From Pseudomonas viridiflava (GTDB lineage Bacteria; Pseudomonadota; Gammaproteobacteria; Pseudomonadales; Pseudomonadaceae), in contig NZ_UTKY01000100.1 of assembly GCF_900583165.1 (NCBI RefSeq), positions 1-64,000 of the forward strand: 64,000 nt of DNA. Reading direction: 5' to 3'. Within the stretch, counting starts at the first letter, position 1; the number at the start of each line of letters is the position of its first letter. The notes below the pieces were generated by a model. That model was not told where the DNA came from. It made no database searches and saw only the letters and a program-made list of their open reading frames with translations. Shown here one piece after another: positions 43,160 to 51,496 of the stretch. Position numbers and translations under genes: made by a program.

Positions 43160-44743
43160 TTAGCGGGCGTTTTGCGTGACGGGGCTGGCGCCGCGCACAT
43201 CCGGCTCAGTCTCTGACTGCCGGCTCTTCACATTGAGTAACTCCGGGTTTTTCAACCAGAAGATCAGCGAGGTACTGGCCAGCAGTACCAGAATCATTCC
43301 GGGTAGCCCGCCGAGGTTGGAGAGCATCTTCACGCCATCAATTCCCACAAACGAGACCATTACCCACGACACGGTGCCGATGATCACGCCCCAGATAATC
43401 TTCAGCGCCGGGTTGCCGTCCAGGTCGGAATCGGCGGTCACGCCTTTGCTGCACAAGTTAGCGATCACATCCGTGCTGGAGTCCGCCGCGGTGACAAACG
43501 AGATGAACGCCACGAACAGCAGGAAGGCGATCATCAGGCCACTGGCCGGCAGTTGCTGGAACATCTGGTAAAGCACGTGTTCAACACCTTGGTCGTTCAA
43601 CACCCGGTTGAGGCTGCCGTCTCCCAACGCATCGAAGTACAGGCTGGTGCCGGAGAAAATGCAGATCCACACCGCGGTAAACAACGCCGGGTAGAGCATG
43701 TTGATATGGATGAATTCACGCACGGTGTAGCCACGCCCGATCTTGCCGAGGAACAGCGCACTCACCGGTGCCCAGGCAAACCACACCGACCAGTAGAACA
43801 CCGTCCAACTGTGGGGCCAGGTGTCGCCACTGGCGGCGCCGGTAAACAGGCTGCGGCTGAAGAAGGTGTCGAGGTAAACGCCAAGGGACTCGACACCGAG
43901 GCTGACCATATACAAGGTCGGCCCGCTCAGCAGCACGAACAGACCCAGGGCAAGCATGATCCAGGTGTTGAACGACGACAGCATCACAATGCCACGCTGT
44001 AGGCCGCTGGCTGCCGAGGCCACAAAGGTGATGACGATGATCGCGATGATGATCGCCAGACGAAACGGCGTGGTCTCGCCACCGATGTATTGGCTCAGGC
44101 CGCCGGACAAGGTCAGCGCGCCGGTCCCCAGGGATGAGGCCATGCCCGCCACCAGGGCGAACATCGCCAGGGTATCGATCAGCCCGGCATAGCGCTTGAC
44201 CCGTGCTGCGCCGAGCAACGGTTCAAGCATGGCGCCGATGGAGAAGTTGCTGCGGCGGTTGTAGAACACCAGCGCAAACACCAGGGAGGGCACCAGGTAG
44301 ATGGCGTAAGGGGTGATGGTCCAGTGCAGGAACATCGTCGACATCGCAAAGCTCTTGGCTGCCGAGCTGCCTGCTTCAATGGGCAGGCTGGTGGGTGGGC
44401 CGTAGAGATGATAGAGCGGTTCGGCGGTGGTCCAGAACAATACGCCCACTGCCAGCGTGGTGCACAGCGCCACCATGAACCAGCGCCACTTGCTCAACAG
44501 TGGCTTGGCGTCTTCGCCGCCGATACGCACCTTGCCCAACGCAGAGAAGTACACGATAGCGGTCAACACCACCATGGCAAACGAGCCGGCGCTGAATAGC
44601 CAGGAGAAGTTTTTCAGGATCAGATTATTGAGTTGCTTGCTGACCGCAAGGAAAGCAGCCAAGTCAACGTAGCTGGCGATCACCGCCGCCAGCAGAATCA
44701 GGAAGGTTGGCCAGAACACCAACGGACGCAATGGATATTTCAT
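43160..44743 (-). CDS. BCCT-family betaine/choline/carnitine-type transporter
   Basis: A 527-residue transporter with about twelve helices. The BCCT signature is clear: FWTTAEPLYHLYGPP, TITPYAIYLVPSL, WTVFYWSVWFAWAPVSALFLGKIGRGYTVREF (quoted as TVFYWSVWFAWAP and GKIGRGYTVREF) and FVTAADSSTDV. Members import quaternary ammonium compounds by Na+ or H+ coupling or exchange. Start 44743 has AAGGGGAA upstream; the longer open frame is rejected. First gene of the BCCT-CocE-LysR-MFS run. Confidence 0.88.
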   Translation of the reverse strand: MKYPLRPLVFWPTFLILLAAVIASYVDLAAFLAVSKQLNNLILKNFSWLFSAGSFAMVVLTAIVYFSALGKVRIGGEDAKPLLSKWRWFMVALCTTLAVGVLFWTTAEPLYHLYGPPTSLPIEAGSSAAKSFAMSTMFLHWTITPYAIYLVPSLVFALVFYNRRSNFSIGAMLEPLLGAARVKRYAGLIDTLAMFALVAGMASSLGTGALTLSGGLSQYIGGETTPFRLAIIIAIIVITFVASAASGLQRGIVMLSSFNTWIMLALGLFVLLSGPTLYMVSLGVESLGVYLDTFFSRSLFTGAASGDTWPHSWTVFYWSVWFAWAPVSALFLGKIGRGYTVREFIHINMLYPALFTAVWICIFSGTSLYFDALGDGSLNRVLNDQGVEHVLYQMFQQLPASGLMIAFLLFVAFISFVTAADSSTDVIANLCSKGVTADSDLDGNPALKIIWGVIIGTVSWVMVSFVGIDGVKMLSNLGGLPGMILVLLASTSLIFWLKNPELLNVKSRQSETEPDVRGASPVTQNAR

Positions 44744-44992
44744 GTAATGCCGTTCCCCTTGCAGACTATTTTTATTGCCTCGAGAGGCCATTGTTAGAAA
44801 GCGGGCACCGCAGCGTCCTGCTGCCGAATGCCTGGCTGGAAGTCTTCGCGTGGCTATAGATAACCGTTTAAGCGGCTGAGGGCGCAATCGACCAATGGGC
44901 ATGGGGGTATTCCCCCACGTCATGACGCACCAGCACAGTTCAGGACAAACAGGCATGCACAACTGCAAGGCATTGAAAGGTCAAATCGCAGG

Positions 44993-45022
44993 CAAAAAAA
45001 AGCCCGCTCAATGAGCGGGCTT
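44993..45022 (-). terminator. Terminator of the first tRNA cassette
   Basis: AGCCCGCTC / GAGCGGGCT stem (45001-45009 with 45013-45021) with a run of eight A residues on the left, that is a U-tract for leftward transcripts coming from the tRNA genes. Confidence 0.88.
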
Positions 45023-45063
45023 CTTGTGGTGACCTGGCGTTCAGTGTTCCAGGTTACCGAATA

Positions 45064-45140
45064 TGGCGCAGCGGACGGGACTCGAACCCGCGACCCCCGG
45101 CGTGACAGGCCGGTATTCTAACCGACTGAACTACCGCTGC
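45064..45140 (-). tRNA. tRNA-Asp (GTC), copy 1
   Basis: A 77-nt cloverleaf with acceptor GCAGCGG / CCGCTGC, anticodon loop CTGTCAC (GTC), T-arm GGTTCGAGTC and encoded CCA. Identical to the copy at 45412. Confidence 0.96.
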
Positions 45141-45159
45141 GCGTAACACTTGAAGCGAA

Positions 45160-45235
45160 TGGTGGGTGATGACGGGATCGAACCGCCGACCCTCTGCTTG
45201 TAAGGCAGATGCTCTCCCAGCTGAGCTAATCACCC
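45160..45235 (-). tRNA. tRNA-Val (TAC), copy 1
   Basis: A 76-nt cloverleaf: acceptor GGGTGAT / ATCACCC, D-arm TAGCTCAGCTGGGAGAGC, anticodon loop CTTACAA (TAC), T-arm GGTTCGATCC, encoded CCA. It is transcribed first, 19 nt before tRNA-Asp. Confidence 0.96.
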
Positions 45236-45254
45236 TTCGTTTCGGTGTGGGCGC

Positions 45255-45282
45255 ATCATACACCAAAAAATCGTAATGTCTT
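45255..45282 (-). promoter_or_regulatory. Promoter of tRNA cassette copy 1
   Basis: Read leftward: -35 AAGACA (45277-45282), 16-bp spacer, -10 TATGAT (45255-45260), followed by GCGCCC resembling a stringent discriminator. A strongly AT-rich tract upstream (45283-45315) could be an UP element. Confidence 0.65.
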
Positions 45283-45345
45283 GATTTAAATGCAATTTAT
45301 TTAAAAAAAGTTTGAATCGCGACTTTTTGCCATATTCCGGACAAA

Positions 45346-45371
45346 GAAAAGCCCGCGATTAAGCGGGCTTT
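45346..45371 (-). terminator. Terminator of the second tRNA cassette
   Basis: AAAGCCCGC / GCGGGCTTT stem (45348-45356 with 45363-45371), then TTTCTTTG read leftward. It separates the two cassettes, so each is its own transcript. Confidence 0.85.
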
Positions 45372-45411
45372 CTGTGGTGACCTGGCGTTCAGCGTTCCAG
45401 GTTACCGAATA

Positions 45412-45488
45412 TGGCGCAGCGGACGGGACTCGAACCCGCGACCCCCGGCGTGACAGGCCGGTATTCTAACCGACTGAACTACCGCTGC
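45412..45488 (-). tRNA. tRNA-Asp (GTC), copy 2
   Basis: A 77-nt gene identical in sequence to copy 1, with encoded CCA and the same flanking GCGCGTAAC spacer. Confidence 0.96.
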
Positions 45489-45507
45489 GCGTAACACATG
45501 AGGCGAA

Positions 45508-45583
45508 TGGTGGGTGATGACGGGATCGAACCGCCGACCCTCTGCTTGTAAGGCAGATGCTCTCCCAGCTGAGCTAATCACCC
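45508..45583 (-). tRNA. tRNA-Val (TAC), copy 2
   Basis: A 76-nt gene identical to copy 1. Transcribed first in its cassette, directly after a strong promoter. Confidence 0.96.
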
Positions 45584-45603
45584 TTCGTCTCGGTGTGGCG
45601 CGC

Positions 45604-45632
45604 ATTCTACGGAGCGACCCCAGGTCTGGCAA
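45604..45632 (-). promoter_or_regulatory. Promoter of tRNA cassette copy 2
   Basis: Read leftward: -35 TTGCCA (45627-45632), 17-bp spacer, -10 TAGAAT (45604-45609), then GCGCGCC. An AT-rich stretch lies upstream at 45638-45657. Confidence 0.8.
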
Positions 45633-45742
45633 GCACTTTCTTAAATCTTTTTTTTGAGGCCTTCCAATGGCTTAGGCAGGGTTGGCCTCGAGCGCTATCA
45701 AGAGAATAATGCCCCCCTTTGTATAAAGGAGAGACTCACCCC

Positions 45743-46663
45743 ATGTGGTTCAAGAACCTGCTTATCTATCGCCTGACCCAAGATCTGCCTGTTGATGCCG
45801 AGGCGTTGGAAACTGCAATGGCCACCAAACTGGCGCGCCCTTGTGCAAGCCAGGAGTTGACCACTTACGGTTTCGTCGCGCCTTTTGGTAAAGGTGAAGA
45901 CGCTCCCCTGGTTCACGTCAGCGGTGACTTCCTGCTGATCGCTGCGCGCAAGGAAGAACGCATCCTGCCGGGCAGCGTGGTGCGTGATGCACTTAAAGAG
46001 AAGGTCGAAGAAATCGAGGCCGAGCAAATGCGCAAGGTCTATAAGAAGGAACGCGACCAGCTCAAGGATGAAATCATCCAGGCCTTCCTGCCGCGCGCCT
46101 TTATCCGTCGCTCGTCGACCTTCGCCGCCATTGCGCCGAAACAAGGCCTGATCCTGGTGAACTCGGCCAGCCCGAAACGCGCCGAAGACCTGCTGTCCAC
46201 CCTGCGTGAAGTGATCGGCACCCTGCCGGTTCGCCCACTCACAGTAAAAACCGCGCCGACCGCAATCATGACTGACTGGGTCACCACCCAGAAACCAGCC
46301 GATGACTTTTTCGTCCTCGACGAATGCGAACTGCGCGACACCCACGAAGACGGCGGCATCGTGCGCTGCAAGCGCCAGGACCTGACCGGCGAAGAGATCC
46401 AGCTGCACCTGACCACCGGCAAAGTCGTGACTCAGCTGTCCCTGGCCTGGCAGGACAAGTTGTCCTTCATGCTCGACGACAAGATGACCGTCAAACGCCT
46501 GAAGTTCGAAGACCTGCTGCAAGACCAGGCAGAACAGGACGGCGGCGACGAAGCCCTGGGCCAGTTGGATGCGAGCTTTACGCTGATGATGCTGACCTTC
46601 GGCGAGTTCATCCCTGCGCTGGTTGAAGCCCTCGGCGGTGAAGAGACCCCACAAGGTATTTAA
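45743..46663 (+). CDS. rdgC: Recombination-associated protein RdgC
   Basis: A 306-residue ring-forming DNA-binding protein. It starts MWFKNLLIYRL and contains FGKGEDAPLVHVSGDFLLIAARKEERILPG (quoted as HVSGDFLLIAARKEERILPG) and AFLPRAFIRRSSTFAAIAPK. RdgC binds double-stranded DNA without sequence specificity and restrains RecA. AAGGAGAGA precedes the ATG; a longer in-frame start at 45719 is less likely. Single gene followed by a REPIN. Confidence 0.93.
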   Translation: MWFKNLLIYRLTQDLPVDAEALETAMATKLARPCASQELTTYGFVAPFGKGEDAPLVHVSGDFLLIAARKEERILPGSVVRDALKEKVEEIEAEQMRKVYKKERDQLKDEIIQAFLPRAFIRRSSTFAAIAPKQGLILVNSASPKRAEDLLSTLREVIGTLPVRPLTVKTAPTAIMTDWVTTQKPADDFFVLDECELRDTHEDGGIVRCKRQDLTGEEIQLHLTTGKVVTQLSLAWQDKLSFMLDDKMTVKRLKFEDLLQDQAEQDGGDEALGQLDASFTLMMLTFGEFIPALVEALGGEETPQGI

Positions 46664-46679
46664 GCCATGTGAAGATCAA

Positions 46680-46771
46680 AATGTGGGAGGGGGCTTGCTC
46701 CCGATGGGGGTGTATCAGCAACAAATTAGCTGAATGACACACTGCCATCGGGGGCAAGCCCCCCTCCCACA
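46680..46771. repeat. REPIN
   Basis: ATGTGGGAGGGGGCTTGCTC with an inverted partner ending CCCCCCTCCCAC, which has one extra C. It lies between rdgC and the BASS transporter gene, both rightward. Confidence 0.88.
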
Positions 46772-46817
46772 CTTGATTGTATTGCCACTTCGAAAACCTA
46801 ATAACAAGGACACGCCC

Positions 46818-47783
46818 ATGCGAGCTCTCGCCGCACTCAGCCGCTTCGTCGGCAACACCTTCGCCTACTGGGTGCTGATCTTCGCGGTGCTCGCGTTCCT
46901 CGAACCCAGCTGGTTCATCGGCCTGAAAACCGCCATTGTGCCGCTGCTGGGCCTGGTGATGTTCGGCATGGGGCTGACCCTCAAGATGGATGACTTCGCC
47001 GAGGTCGCCCGCCATCCGTGGCGCGTGGCCCTGGGCGTGGTCGCGCACTTTGTCATCATGCCGGGCGTCGCCTGGTTGCTGTGCCAGGCGTTCCACCTGC
47101 CGCCAGAAATTGCCGTCGGTGTGATCCTGGTCGGTTGCTGCCCAAGCGGCACGTCGTCCAACGTCATGACCTGGCTGGCCCGCGGCGACCTGGCGTTGTC
47201 GGTGGCCATCGCTGCCGTTACAACCCTCCTCGCCCCGCTGCTCACGCCGGCGCTGATCTGGCTGCTGGCGTCGGCCTGGTTGCCGGTCTCGTTCATGGAG
47301 TTGTTCTGGTCGATCCTGCAAGTGGTGTTGCTGCCAATCGTGCTGGGTGTGCTGGCGCAACGGGTACTGGGTGAAAAGGTCCGCCATGCGGTAGACGTGT
47401 TGCCGCTGGTCTCGGTGATAAGCATCGTGATCATCGTTGCCGCAGTGGTTGCGGCCAGCCAGGCGAAGATCGCCGAATCGGGCCTGTTGATCATGGCCGT
47501 GGTGATGCTGCACAACAGCTTCGGCTACCTGCTGGGCTACTTCACCGGCCGTGTGTTCAAGTTGCCATTGGCCCAGCGCAAGTCGCTGGCGCTGGAAGTG
47601 GGCATGCAGAACTCCGGGCTGGGCGCTGCGTTGGCCAGTGCGCACTTCTCGCCACTGGCGGCGGTACCGAGTGCGTTGTTCAGCGTTTGGCACAATATTT
47701 CCGGGGCATTGCTGTCGACTTACTTCCGCCGCATGAGCGAAAAAGAAGACCGCCGCGTCCTGGAAAACACCCCGCAAACTTGA
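46818..47783 (+). CDS. Bile acid:sodium symporter (BASS) family transporter
   Basis: A 321-residue membrane protein with about ten helices. Family hallmarks are GLVMFGMGLTLKMDDF, VILVGCCPSGTSSNVMTWLARGD (quoted as GCCPSGTSSNVMTWLARGD) and ALEVGMQNSGLGAALA. Prokaryotic members move small organic anions such as pantoate or keto acids with Na+; the substrate here is unknown. AAGGA lies 7 bp before ATG 46818. The start nearer the REPIN is rejected as it would translate the repeat. Confidence 0.86.
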   Translation: MRALAALSRFVGNTFAYWVLIFAVLAFLEPSWFIGLKTAIVPLLGLVMFGMGLTLKMDDFAEVARHPWRVALGVVAHFVIMPGVAWLLCQAFHLPPEIAVGVILVGCCPSGTSSNVMTWLARGDLALSVAIAAVTTLLAPLLTPALIWLLASAWLPVSFMELFWSILQVVLLPIVLGVLAQRVLGEKVRHAVDVLPLVSVISIVIIVAAVVAASQAKIAESGLLIMAVVMLHNSFGYLLGYFTGRVFKLPLAQRKSLALEVGMQNSGLGAALASAHFSPLAAVPSALFSVWHNISGALLSTYFRRMSEKEDRRVLENTPQT

Positions 47784-47816
47784 TCCTCGGATCAATGTTC
47801 GGCACTCTACAGAGCT

Positions 47817-47885
47817 TCGCGGGGACGACCTCGCGACGCTCTCAAGCGCCTAATCCGGGGACGACCCCACGTCTATAGAGGGGTC
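47817..47885 (+). ncRNA. Guanidine-II (mini-ykkC) riboswitch
   Basis: Two hairpins with identical GGGG-ACGA-CC cores: P1 at 47817-47836 (stem TCGCGGGG / CCTCGCGA) and P2 at 47857-47868 (GGGG / CCCC), both with ACGA tetraloops, the ACGR signature of this class. The P2 3' side GACCCC (47863-47868) is complementary to GGGGTC (47880-47885), which overlaps the ribosome-binding site of the next gene. Guanidine binding to the loops would free the site and turn on translation. The gene it precedes is a guanidinium exporter. Confidence 0.93.
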
Positions 47886-47888
47886 ATC

Positions 47889-48203
47889 ATGTCCTGGATC
47901 ATTCTGTTTTTTGCCGGGCTGTTTGAAGTCGGTTGGGCCGTCGGCCTGAAGTACACCGATGGTTTCAGCAAGCCATTGCCTACTGCGTTGACGATTGCCG
48001 CAATGGCTATCAGCCTTGGCCTGCTGGGGCTGGCCATGAAGGAACTGCCGCTGGGCACTGCCTATGCGATATGGACGGGCGTGGGTGCCGTGGGTACGGT
48101 GATTGCCGGGATTATCCTGTTTGGGGAGTCCATGGCGCTGTTTCGGTTGGCCAGTGTGGCGTTGATTATTTGCGGGCTTATCGGGCTCAAGATCAGTACC
48201 TAG
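47889..48203 (+). CDS. sugE: Guanidinium exporter Gdx (SugE, SMR family)
   Basis: A 104-residue small multidrug resistance protein with four helices. Glu13 (FEVGWAVGLKYTDG) is the proton- and substrate-coupling residue, and Trp16 and the SMR signature GTAYAIWTGVGAVGT are present. The Gdx subgroup exports guanidinium in exchange for protons. The guanidine-II riboswitch directly upstream supports that substrate. AGAGGGG is the ribosome-binding site controlled by it. Confidence 0.93.
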   Translation: MSWIILFFAGLFEVGWAVGLKYTDGFSKPLPTALTIAAMAISLGLLGLAMKELPLGTAYAIWTGVGAVGTVIAGIILFGESMALFRLASVALIICGLIGLKIST

Positions 48204-48210
48204 GCCACTA

Positions 48211-48300
48211 CCGCCATCGGGGGCAAGCCCCCTCCCACACTAGACCGCGCTCGTCTGAACAACTCGGTCAAATGTGGGAGGGGCTTGCCCCCGATGAGGC
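48211..48300. repeat. Two REPs in tail-to-tail arrangement
   Basis: An inverted-orientation REP (48211-48241, ATCGGGGGCAAGCCCCCTCC) is followed after 30 bp by a forward one (48271-48300, AATGTGGGAGGGGCTTGCCC). The GTGGGAG ends face each other, opposite to the REPINs elsewhere in the window. The pair fills the gap between convergent genes. Confidence 0.8.
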
Positions 48301-48320
48301 CGGTACATCCAACACAAAAA

Positions 48321-50189
48321 CTACCTGACACTCCCCCGCAACTCACCCACCACCTCTTGCAACCTGGCAGGCGTCGGTCCGTCTACCGGCTCACCCGCCA
48401 CCAACACCACCCGCGACCAGATCCGATGCAGAAAGCCCTTCTTCGGATCACGACTGAAAAAGCTCCCCCACAACCCCTGCAACGCCAGCGGAATCACCGG
48501 CACCGGCGTCTCCTCCAAAATCCGCGTCACCCCACCCCGGAACTCATTCATCTCACCGTCGGCTGTCAACTTGCCCTCCGGAAAGATGCACACCAACTCC
48601 CCGTCCTTCAGGTACTGGGCAATCCGCGTGAAGGCCTTTTCGTAGATCTGGATATCTTCATTACGCCCCGCAATCGGAATCGCCCCCGCCGTGCGAAAGA
48701 TAAAGTTCAGCACCGGCAGACGGTAGATCTTGTAGTACATGACAAAGCGGATCGGCCGACGCACCGCGCCGCCAATCAACAGCGCATCGACAAACGACAC
48801 GTGGTTGCACACCAGCAACGCCGCGCCTTCATCCGGAATCGCCTCAAGGTTGCGATGCTCCACGCGGTACATGGAATGGCTGAGCAACCAGATCATGAAA
48901 CGCATGGTGAACTCGGGGACGATCCTGAAGATGTAGGTATTCACCGCAATGTTGAGCAGCGACACCACCAGGAACAACTCGGGGATCGACAGCTTGGCGA
49001 TGCTCAGCAGCACGATCGACACAATCGCCGAGACCACCATGAACAATGCATTGAGGATGTTGTTGGCCGCGATCACCCGCGCGCGTTCGTGCTCGGCGGT
49101 GCGCGACTGGATCAGCGCATACAGCGGCACGATATAGAAGCCACCGAACACGCCCAGCCCGAGGATATCCGCCAACACCCACCAGGCCTGGCCGTAACTG
49201 AGTACCGCCAGCCAATCGTTGGGCTGCACGTTCTGCGGGAAGCCGCCAGAATGCCACCACAACAACAAACCGAACACCGTCAGGCCAAACGAGCCGAAGG
49301 GCACCAGGCCGATTTCCACCTTACGTCCGGAGAGTTTTTCGCAAAGCATCGAGCCCAATGCGATGCCTACCGAGAACACGGTAAGAATCAGCGTCACTAC
49401 CGTTTCGTCGCCGTACAACCATTCCTTGGCGTAGGCCGGGATCTGCGTCAGGTAGATCGCACCGACAAACCAGAACCACGAGTTACCGACGATAGAACGC
49501 GACACCGCTGGCGTCTGCCCCAAACCCAGGCGCAATGTGGCCCAGGATTCGCTGAAGATATTCCAGTTCAAGCGCAGCTGCGGGGTCGATGCCGCCGCCC
49601 GCGGAATGCTGCGACTGGCCAGGTAGCCCAACACCGCAACGCCAACAATCGCCACCGCCACCACGGGCGCATAGTGGGTGGACGACATCATGATCCCCGC
49701 ACCAATAGTGCCCGCCAGGATCGCCAAAAACGTGCCCATTTCCACCAGGCCATTGCCACCCACCAGCTCATCTTCGTACAGGGCCTGGGGCATGATCGAG
49801 TACTTTACCGGGCCGAACAGCGCCGAATGGGTGCCCATGGCAAACAGCGCCAGCAGCATCAGCTCCAAATGGTTGGTGAGAAACCCGGCAGCGCCCACGG
49901 CCATGATCACGATCTCGCCGATCTTGATCGCGCGGATCAACGCGTCCTTGTTGAATTTCTCGCCAAACTGCCCGGCCAACGCCGAGAACAGGAAGAACGG
50001 CAGGATAAACAGCAGCGCGCACAGGTTGACCCAGATCGAGCGGTCACCGTCGATGGTCAGCTTGTAGAGGATGGCGAGAATCAGCGATTGCTTGAAGATG
50101 TTGTCGTTGAAAGCACCCAGCAACTGGGTGATGAAAAACGGCAGGAAACGCCGTGTGCGCAGCAAGGTGAATTGCGAGGGGTGGCTCAT
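48321..50189 (-). CDS. LplT-PlsC fusion (lysophospholipid flippase/acyltransferase)
   Basis: A 622-residue two-part protein. Residues 1-410 are an MFS transporter of the LplT type (LLGAFNDNIFKQSLILAILY, GPVKYSIMPQAL). Residues about 420-622 are a PlsC acyltransferase with HX4D motif NHVSFVD and FPEG in CIFPEGKL. LplT flips lysophospholipids inward and the acyltransferase re-acylates them, so the fusion would repair membrane phospholipids in one polypeptide. It lacks the acyl-ACP synthetase part of the E. coli Aas. The family and order are clear; the lipid substrate is inferred. Confidence 0.87.
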   Translation of the reverse strand: MSHPSQFTLLRTRRFLPFFITQLLGAFNDNIFKQSLILAILYKLTIDGDRSIWVNLCALLFILPFFLFSALAGQFGEKFNKDALIRAIKIGEIVIMAVGAAGFLTNHLELMLLALFAMGTHSALFGPVKYSIMPQALYEDELVGGNGLVEMGTFLAILAGTIGAGIMMSSTHYAPVVAVAIVGVAVLGYLASRSIPRAAASTPQLRLNWNIFSESWATLRLGLGQTPAVSRSIVGNSWFWFVGAIYLTQIPAYAKEWLYGDETVVTLILTVFSVGIALGSMLCEKLSGRKVEIGLVPFGSFGLTVFGLLLWWHSGGFPQNVQPNDWLAVLSYGQAWWVLADILGLGVFGGFYIVPLYALIQSRTAEHERARVIAANNILNALFMVVSAIVSIVLLSIAKLSIPELFLVVSLLNIAVNTYIFRIVPEFTMRFMIWLLSHSMYRVEHRNLEAIPDEGAALLVCNHVSFVDALLIGGAVRRPIRFVMYYKIYRLPVLNFIFRTAGAIPIAGRNEDIQIYEKAFTRIAQYLKDGELVCIFPEGKLTADGEMNEFRGGVTRILEETPVPVIPLALQGLWGSFFSRDPKKGFLHRIWSRVVLVAGEPVDGPTPARLQEVVGELRGSVR

Positions 50190-50256
50190 CGTCCGTGTTC
50201 CTGCGTGGCCTGTAGGTGTTATAGCTTTTCCAGGCCACGACTTTACCTAATCGCGC

Positions 50257-51405
50257 TTACTTATTCCCTAGTCCTGCAATGCACGGTGAAACAAAAAGCT
50301 CACCTTTATAGGCTCCTTGCACCGTGCGCTTGGCGACGATCAGCCACATCAGCGCCAATGCCACTACCAGCACACTGCCGAACACACTGAAAAAACCCAG
50401 GTGCAACAGGCTCGCCAGCTTCAACGTGGCCAGGGCATACACTCCCAGCGGGAAGGTAAAGCCCCACCAGCCCAAGTTGAACGGGATACCGGCGCGCAGG
50501 TAACGCAAGGTAATCAGCACCGCGACCAGCATCCACCACAAGCCAAAGCCCCACAGGGTAATGCCGGCCACCAGGCCCAGGCCCTCGGCCATTTCACCCA
50601 CTCGCGGCAAACCATTGGCGGCGAAGATCACCGGCGCATCGCCACCCAGCAACAGCATACCCAGAGCACCGGTGCCAATGGGGCCAAGGGCCAACCAGCT
50701 CGAGGCGGCCATATTGGCGTGGGGCAGTTTGTGCAGGGCCATGCGCAACATCAAGATGGTGAGGATGCTGAACGCCACCGGCAGCGAAAACGCCCACAGC
50801 ACGTAGCTGGTCACCAGCATCACCAGTTGCGAATGCGCGTCAGCCAAATGCGGGGCCAGCAGGCCACCGCTGGCGGCGGCAACTTCGGCAGCGACCACCG
50901 GCAGCAGCCAGACGGCTGTCATTTGGTCGATGCTGTGCTCCTGGCGCGTAAACATCATGAAGGGGATCAACACGCCGCAGGCCATGGCCATCGCGACATC
51001 CAGCCACCACAGCGCTTCGGCCAGGGGGATGACCCCTTCGCCCCAACGCGGCAGGCCAAACAGCAACAAGCCGTTTAGAAGGGTCGCCAGCCCCATGGGA
51101 ATCGTGCCGAAAAACATCGAGACCGTGGAATGCCCGAAGATGCGCCGCGCCTCATGGAAAAACATCACCCATCGGGCGGCATACAGAACGCTGAACAACA
51201 CAAACAGGCCGATGGTGAAAAACCACAGCCCTTCGGCCAGGGCGTGCACACCTGGCAGCCTGACCGGCAGTTGCGCAAGCGCCAAGGCCAGCACACCGGT
51301 ACCCATGGTGGCGGCGAACCAATTGGGGGTGAACTGGCGAATCACTTCCCGTGGTCGGGTCAGGTGACTGAAGGGTTTGTAGCTGATGCTATTGGAGCAC
51401 GTCAT
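50257..51405 (-). CDS. TDT-family transporter (TehA/sulfite-malate exporter type)
   Basis: A 382-residue protein with ten helices. N-terminal FTPNWFAATMGTGVLALAL and C-terminal NLGWWGFTFPLGVYALAT are typical of the voltage-dependent anion channel/TDT superfamily that includes TehA, Mae1 and the sulfite pump Ssu1. Start 51405 is preceded by GAGGA. Substrate unknown: malate, sulfite or tellurite-related anions are possible. It lies 68 bp before the LplT-PlsC gene start on the same strand but is probably separate. Confidence 0.84.
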   Translation of the reverse strand: MTCSNSISYKPFSHLTRPREVIRQFTPNWFAATMGTGVLALALAQLPVRLPGVHALAEGLWFFTIGLFVLFSVLYAARWVMFFHEARRIFGHSTVSMFFGTIPMGLATLLNGLLLFGLPRWGEGVIPLAEALWWLDVAMAMACGVLIPFMMFTRQEHSIDQMTAVWLLPVVAAEVAAASGGLLAPHLADAHSQLVMLVTSYVLWAFSLPVAFSILTILMLRMALHKLPHANMAASSWLALGPIGTGALGMLLLGGDAPVIFAANGLPRVGEMAEGLGLVAGITLWGFGLWWMLVAVLITLRYLRAGIPFNLGWWGFTFPLGVYALATLKLASLLHLGFFSVFGSVLVVALALMWLIVAKRTVQGAYKGELFVSPCIAGLGNK

Positions 51406-51496
51406 GGGTAATCCTCTTCCTCGCACGAGGTTGGGACCATGATAGAACCGGATCGAATATCTATATAACGGGTAATTTCTCTAACTGTTATCTGTT

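Noticed and set aside
45054..45632. Two near-identical minus-strand frames over the tRNA genes
   Set aside because: They are translations of tRNA-Val and tRNA-Asp; the similarity is due to the tRNA duplication.
44990..45640. Integration site of a mobile element at the duplicated tRNAs
   Set aside because: No integrase gene, no tRNA 3'-end direct repeat flanking foreign DNA, and both cassettes have intact promoters and terminators.
46608..47795. A 395-codon minus-strand frame opposite the BASS transporter
   Set aside because: His/Gln/Arg-rich antisense product that also translates the REPIN; no ribosome-binding site.
48285..50390. A 701-codon open frame on the plus strand opposite the LplT-PlsC gene
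   Set aside because: It is the antisense shadow of a clear gene; high GC keeps stops rare. The translation is Arg/His/Gln-rich with no domain.
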